In this document: piece by piece, positions 61,116 to 64,000 of the stretch
How positions within the stretch are numbered: the first letter of the stretch is position 1
How the letters are laid out: the number at the start of each line of letters is the position of its first letter
Assembly (NCBI GenBank): GCA_963708905.1
Contig: CAVPUV010000039.1
Location: 33,737 to 97,736, forward strand
Reading direction: 5' to 3'
DNA: 64,000 nucleotides
Source of the DNA: SHZL01 sp963708905
GTDB lineage: Bacteria; Pseudomonadota; Gammaproteobacteria; Xanthomonadales; SZUA-36
Made by a program: the position numbers and the translations under genes
The notes under the pieces: generated by a model
Told to the model about the DNA's origin: nothing
Databases searched by the model: none
The model's input: only the letters and a program-made list of their open reading frames with translations

Positions 61116-63209
61116 GTGCAAAAATTGAAAAAAACTTTTAAATATGGCGATAGCGAAGTTACCCTGGAAACCGGCCAGATTGCCCGCCAGGCAGACGCGG
61201 CCGTCATGGTCACGATGGGCGACACGGTGGTTTTGGTCACGGTTGTGGCCAGTAAAGTAGCGGATCCTTCGCGCGGATTCTTTCCGCTGACGGTGAACTA
61301 CCAGGAAAAATTCTACGCCGCCGGGCGCATCCCGGGCGGGTTTTTCAAACGCGAAGGACGTCCAACGGAAAAAGAAACCCTGACCTGCCGTTTGATCGAC
61401 CGTCCAATCCGGCCGCTGTTCCCCAAGGGATTCCTGAATGAAGTGCAGATTGTCGCCACCCTGATGTCATCCAATCCTGATGTCGATGGCGATATTCCGT
61501 CCTTGATCGGGACGTCCGCAGTCCTGGCGCTTTCCGGTATTCCGTTTAATGGACCGATTGGCGCTGCGCGTGTGGGCTACATCGATGGACAATACGTGCT
61601 CAATCCTACGACTACCCAGTTGGCCGACTCGAAACTCGATCTGATCGTCGCTGGCACCGAAAAAGCGGTGTTGATGGTTGAGTCGGAAGCCAAACTGCTT
61701 TCCGAGGAGGTCATGCTGGGCGCAGTGATGTTTGGCCATCAGGCCATGCAGACCGTAGTACAGGCGGTGCGTGAACTCGCCGGCGAAGCGGGCGTGCAAG
61801 CCTGGGACTGGCAGCCGTCAACGACTGATGATGTCCTGCTGGCCCAGGTCCAGGCGGTTTCGCAGCAGGGTCTGACCGAAGCTTATGCCATCGCCGACAA
61901 AATGCAGCGGCACGATGCCATCACAGCGGCCAAAAATGCAGCCATCGCAGCACTCTGCATTGAAGGTGGAGAAAATGCTCCCAGCACGGGCGCGGTGTCC
62001 GAACTGCTTTACAAGGTTGAGAAAAACCTGGTGCGGGAACTCATCCTTGCCGGTAAACCGCGCATCGATGGCCGTGATCTCAGCACGGTGCGCCCGATAT
62101 CAGTTGAATGTGGCATCCTGCCGCGTACCCATGGTTCTGCGCTGTTTACCCGTGGCGAAACCCAGGCCATCGTAACCACGACTTTGGGTACGGTTCGTGA
62201 CTCGCAGATTATCGATGCGGTCAACGGCGAATACAAAGATCCTTTCATGTTGCACTACAACTTCCCGCCGTACTGCGTCGGCGAGACGGGTTTCATGAGC
62301 GGACCCAAGCGGCGCGAGATCGGTCATGGCCGGCTGGCCCGGCGTGGTGTTTCCGCCATATTGCCGTCGCTTGCGGAGTTCCCATACGTGTTGCGTGTGG
62401 TATCGGAAATCACCGAGTCGAACGGCTCCAGTTCAATGGCTTCAGTGTGCGGCACCTCGCTGGCGCTGATGGACGCCGGGGTTCCGGTCAAGCAGGCAGT
62501 AGCCGGCATCGCCATGGGCCTGATCAAGGAAGGCGACCGCTTTGCGGTATTGTCTGACATCCTGGGAGATGAAGATCACCTCGGCGACATGGACTTCAAG
62601 GTGGCGGGTACCCGTGACGGCATCACCGCCCTGCAGATGGACATCAAGATCGAGGGCATTAACGAACAGATCATGAAAATCGCTCTGGCGCAGGCCAATG
62701 AAGGGCGCAATTTCATCCTCGGCGAAATGAACAAGGTGCTGGATGCGCCGCGGGCTTCAATGTCGGAATACGCACCGCGCCTGATGACTATCAAAGTTCA
62801 TCCGGACAAGATCCGCGACATTATCGGTAAGGGTGGTGTCACCATCCGCGCGATCACCGAGGAAACGGGCACGACCATTGATATTGCCGATGACGGCACG
62901 GTGACCATCGCTTCCGTCAACAAGGAGGCAGCTGAAGCCGCACGCAAGCGCATCGAGCAGATCACAGCCGACATCGAGCCCGGCCAGGTTTTTGAAGGCA
63001 AAGTCATCAAGATCATGAATTTCGGCGCCTTTGTCACCCTGACCCCCGGCCGTGACGGCCTGGTGCACATTTCCCAGCTTTCCAATGAGCGCGTGGAAAA
63101 TGTCACCGACGTGGTCAAGGAAGGTGACACGGTCAAGGTCAAAGTGCTGGAAGTCGACAAACAGGGCCGCATCCGCCTGTCCATGAAGGCGGTGGCTGAG
63201 GGCGAGTAA
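61116..63209 (+). CDS. pnp: Polynucleotide phosphorylase
   Basis: A 697-residue phosphorolytic 3'-5' exoribonuclease of the degradosome. Two RNase PH-like domains flank an alpha-helical linker. The first has FYAAGRIPGGFFKREGRP; the second has RTHGSALFTRGETQAIVTTT and the catalytic region GDEDHLGDMDFKVAGT. A KH domain (IRDIIGKGGVTIRAITEETG) and an S1 domain (FEGKVIKIMNFGAFV) follow. The start is GTG. The C-terminus is short, typical of non-enteric forms. A strong terminator ends the operon. Confidence 0.97.
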   Translation: MQKLKKTFKYGDSEVTLETGQIARQADAAVMVTMGDTVVLVTVVASKVADPSRGFFPLTVNYQEKFYAAGRIPGGFFKREGRPTEKETLTCRLIDRPIRPLFPKGFLNEVQIVATLMSSNPDVDGDIPSLIGTSAVLALSGIPFNGPIGAARVGYIDGQYVLNPTTTQLADSKLDLIVAGTEKAVLMVESEAKLLSEEVMLGAVMFGHQAMQTVVQAVRELAGEAGVQAWDWQPSTTDDVLLAQVQAVSQQGLTEAYAIADKMQRHDAITAAKNAAIAALCIEGGENAPSTGAVSELLYKVEKNLVRELILAGKPRIDGRDLSTVRPISVECGILPRTHGSALFTRGETQAIVTTTLGTVRDSQIIDAVNGEYKDPFMLHYNFPPYCVGETGFMSGPKRREIGHGRLARRGVSAILPSLAEFPYVLRVVSEITESNGSSSMASVCGTSLALMDAGVPVKQAVAGIAMGLIKEGDRFAVLSDILGDEDHLGDMDFKVAGTRDGITALQMDIKIEGINEQIMKIALAQANEGRNFILGEMNKVLDAPRASMSEYAPRLMTIKVHPDKIRDIIGKGGVTIRAITEETGTTIDIADDGTVTIASVNKEAAEAARKRIEQITADIEPGQVFEGKVIKIMNFGAFVTLTPGRDGLVHISQLSNERVENVTDVVKEGDTVKVKVLEVDKQGRIRLSMKAVAEGE

Positions 63210-63235
63210 GCTTCGGTCCCAAAGCATGTAAACAA

Positions 63236-63261
63236 AACGCCCGGTCATCCGGGCGTTTTTC
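63236..63261 (+). terminator. Terminator after pnp
   Basis: ACGCCCGG and CCGGGCGT pair perfectly over a 4-base loop (TCAT), then five T residues. It closes the nusA-pnp transcription unit. Confidence 0.92.
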
Positions 63262-63311
63262 AAAGGACTTTCGTTCATACGCAAGAGGCGAGCTGGCACC
63301 GGGGCTTGCTC

Positions 63312-63377
63312 CCGGGACACGCCGTAAATACATCCATGTAGGCTCGGATGCGACATCCATGTCGCATACGGTCCCGG
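63312..63377. repeat. Three-way-junction-like structured repeat
   Basis: Outer arms CCGGGAC (63312-63318) and GTCCCGG (63371-63377) enclose two hairpins sharing the core CATCCATG: TACATCCATGTA (63329-63340) and an 18-base one at 63349-63366 with an 8-bp stem. The whole can fold as a cloverleaf-like junction. It is probably one copy of a dispersed family. Confidence 0.6.
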
Positions 63378-63474
63378 AAAGAAAACCCCGCCCCGGCTCG
63401 GCACTCTGGCAAAATCGCCGGAAACTCTTCAACGATTCTAGGAATTGCTTGTTGATTGCAGTTAAACTTCACCG

Positions 63475-64000
63475 ATGCCGTTGGTCGAACACCTCAAGCT
63501 GCCTACCTTTTCCCGCCTGCGCGAGCAGGGGCACGAGGTGCTGTCGCTGGACCGCGCACTGCACCAGGATATCCGCGAGCTGCACATCGGGTTTCTCAAC
63601 ATGATGCCGGATGCCGCGCTGGAGGCCACCGAACGCCAATTCATCCGCCTGGTCGGCAACTGCAACCGCATCGCACAATTTTATGTCTATCCTTTTTCCC
63701 TGCCGGGACTGCGGCGCAGCAAGGAAACACAGGCTTATATCGAACAATACTATTGCGACTTCGGGCAACTGCAGAAGCAGGGACTGGATGGCCTCATCAT
63801 CACCGGGGCCAACGTGGCCAACCCGGCCCTGGAGCAGGAGCCATTCTGGGAGCCGCTGATGGAAGTGGTGCGCTGGTCCGAGCATAACGTGGCTTCCACC
63901 CTGTGTTCCTGCCTGGCCACCCACGCTTTGCTCAAGCACCGGCACAACATAGACCGCCAACTGCTGCCGGCAAAACGCTGGGGTGTGTACAGTCACCGCA
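63475..64000 (+). CDS. metA: Homoserine O-acyltransferase MetA-like (3' end beyond window)
   Basis: The first 175 residues of a MetA-family enzyme, which acylates homoserine for methionine synthesis. HIGFLNMMPDAALEATERQF matches the N-terminal MetA block, GLDGLIITGANVA the next, and STLCSCLATHA the nucleophile region (catalytic cysteine near residue 146, aligned by STLxxC). Whether succinyl- or acetyl-CoA is used cannot be told here. The gene runs off the window without a stop. The ATG at 63475 starts a family-like N-terminus, with no strong ribosome site. Confidence 0.85.
   Translation, partial: MPLVEHLKLPTFSRLREQGHEVLSLDRALHQDIRELHIGFLNMMPDAALEATERQFIRLVGNCNRIAQFYVYPFSLPGLRRSKETQAYIEQYYCDFGQLQKQGLDGLIITGANVANPALEQEPFWEPLMEVVRWSEHNVASTLCSCLATHALLKHRHNIDRQLLPAKRWGVYSHR

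Overview
The window is a stretch of gammaproteobacterial chromosome of moderately high GC. The evidence is core synteny: bcp-dapA-bamC, pcnB-folK, leuS-lptE-holA-nadD-rsfS-rlmH, rng-yhdP-tldD-darP-pmbA, tpiA-secG-tRNA-Leu-nuoA-N, and metY-rimP-nusA-infB-rbfA-truB-rpsO-pnp. Separate nuoC and nuoD, a short single-domain BamC and phoBR next to a lone pstS argue against an enteric and fit a Chromatiales/Thiotrichales-like or similar free-living lineage (inference). No prophage, insertion sequence or CRISPR array was seen.

Layout. 1-2.3 kb is a small accessory patch: a DUF222/HNH nuclease-like gene and a HicAB toxin-antitoxin pair with a perfect palindrome in front of hicA. 2.3-4.2 kb holds a SYLF lipoprotein and an Mtr/TyrP-type amino-acid permease whose start appears frameshifted. 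4.2-11.4 kb, all on the minus strand, is a phosphate-starvation locus: phoB-phoR, pstS, and a porin-ppx-epmA unit, each headed by a Pho-box-like direct repeat. 11.5-19.6 kb carries envelope, stress and lysine genes (bepA, an outer-membrane barrel protein, an AI-2E family permease, PhoH2, bcp, dapA, bamC, fdxA) and tRNA-Glu(CTC). 19.8-38.2 kb is the plus-strand housekeeping series from pcnB to pmbA plus an unnamed membrane-anchored metallopeptidase-like protein. 38.2-54.3 kb is tpiA, secG, tRNA-Leu(GAG) and a complete 14-gene complex I operon. 54.3-63.3 kb is the initiator-tRNA/translation/RNA-decay operon ending at a strong terminator. The window ends inside a metA-like gene.

How the parts work together. 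The phosphate block joins sensing (PhoR/PhoB), uptake (porin, PstS) and polyphosphate turnover (Ppx), apparently with EF-P modification (EpmA) as a downstream passenger. The nusA-pnp segment joins transcription elongation, 30S assembly, initiation, pseudouridylation and mRNA decay. NuoA-N makes the full proton-pumping NADH dehydrogenase.

The least ordinary signals are non-coding or at gene edges: a probable AUC start for pcnB, a candidate small RNA between folK and leuS, a run of four hairpins that has lengthened nadD, a junction-shaped repeat after pnp, an initiator tRNA with a U1:U72 mismatch, a terminator-like leader before rimP, and the mtr-like reading-frame break. I found no convincing wholly new multi-gene system.
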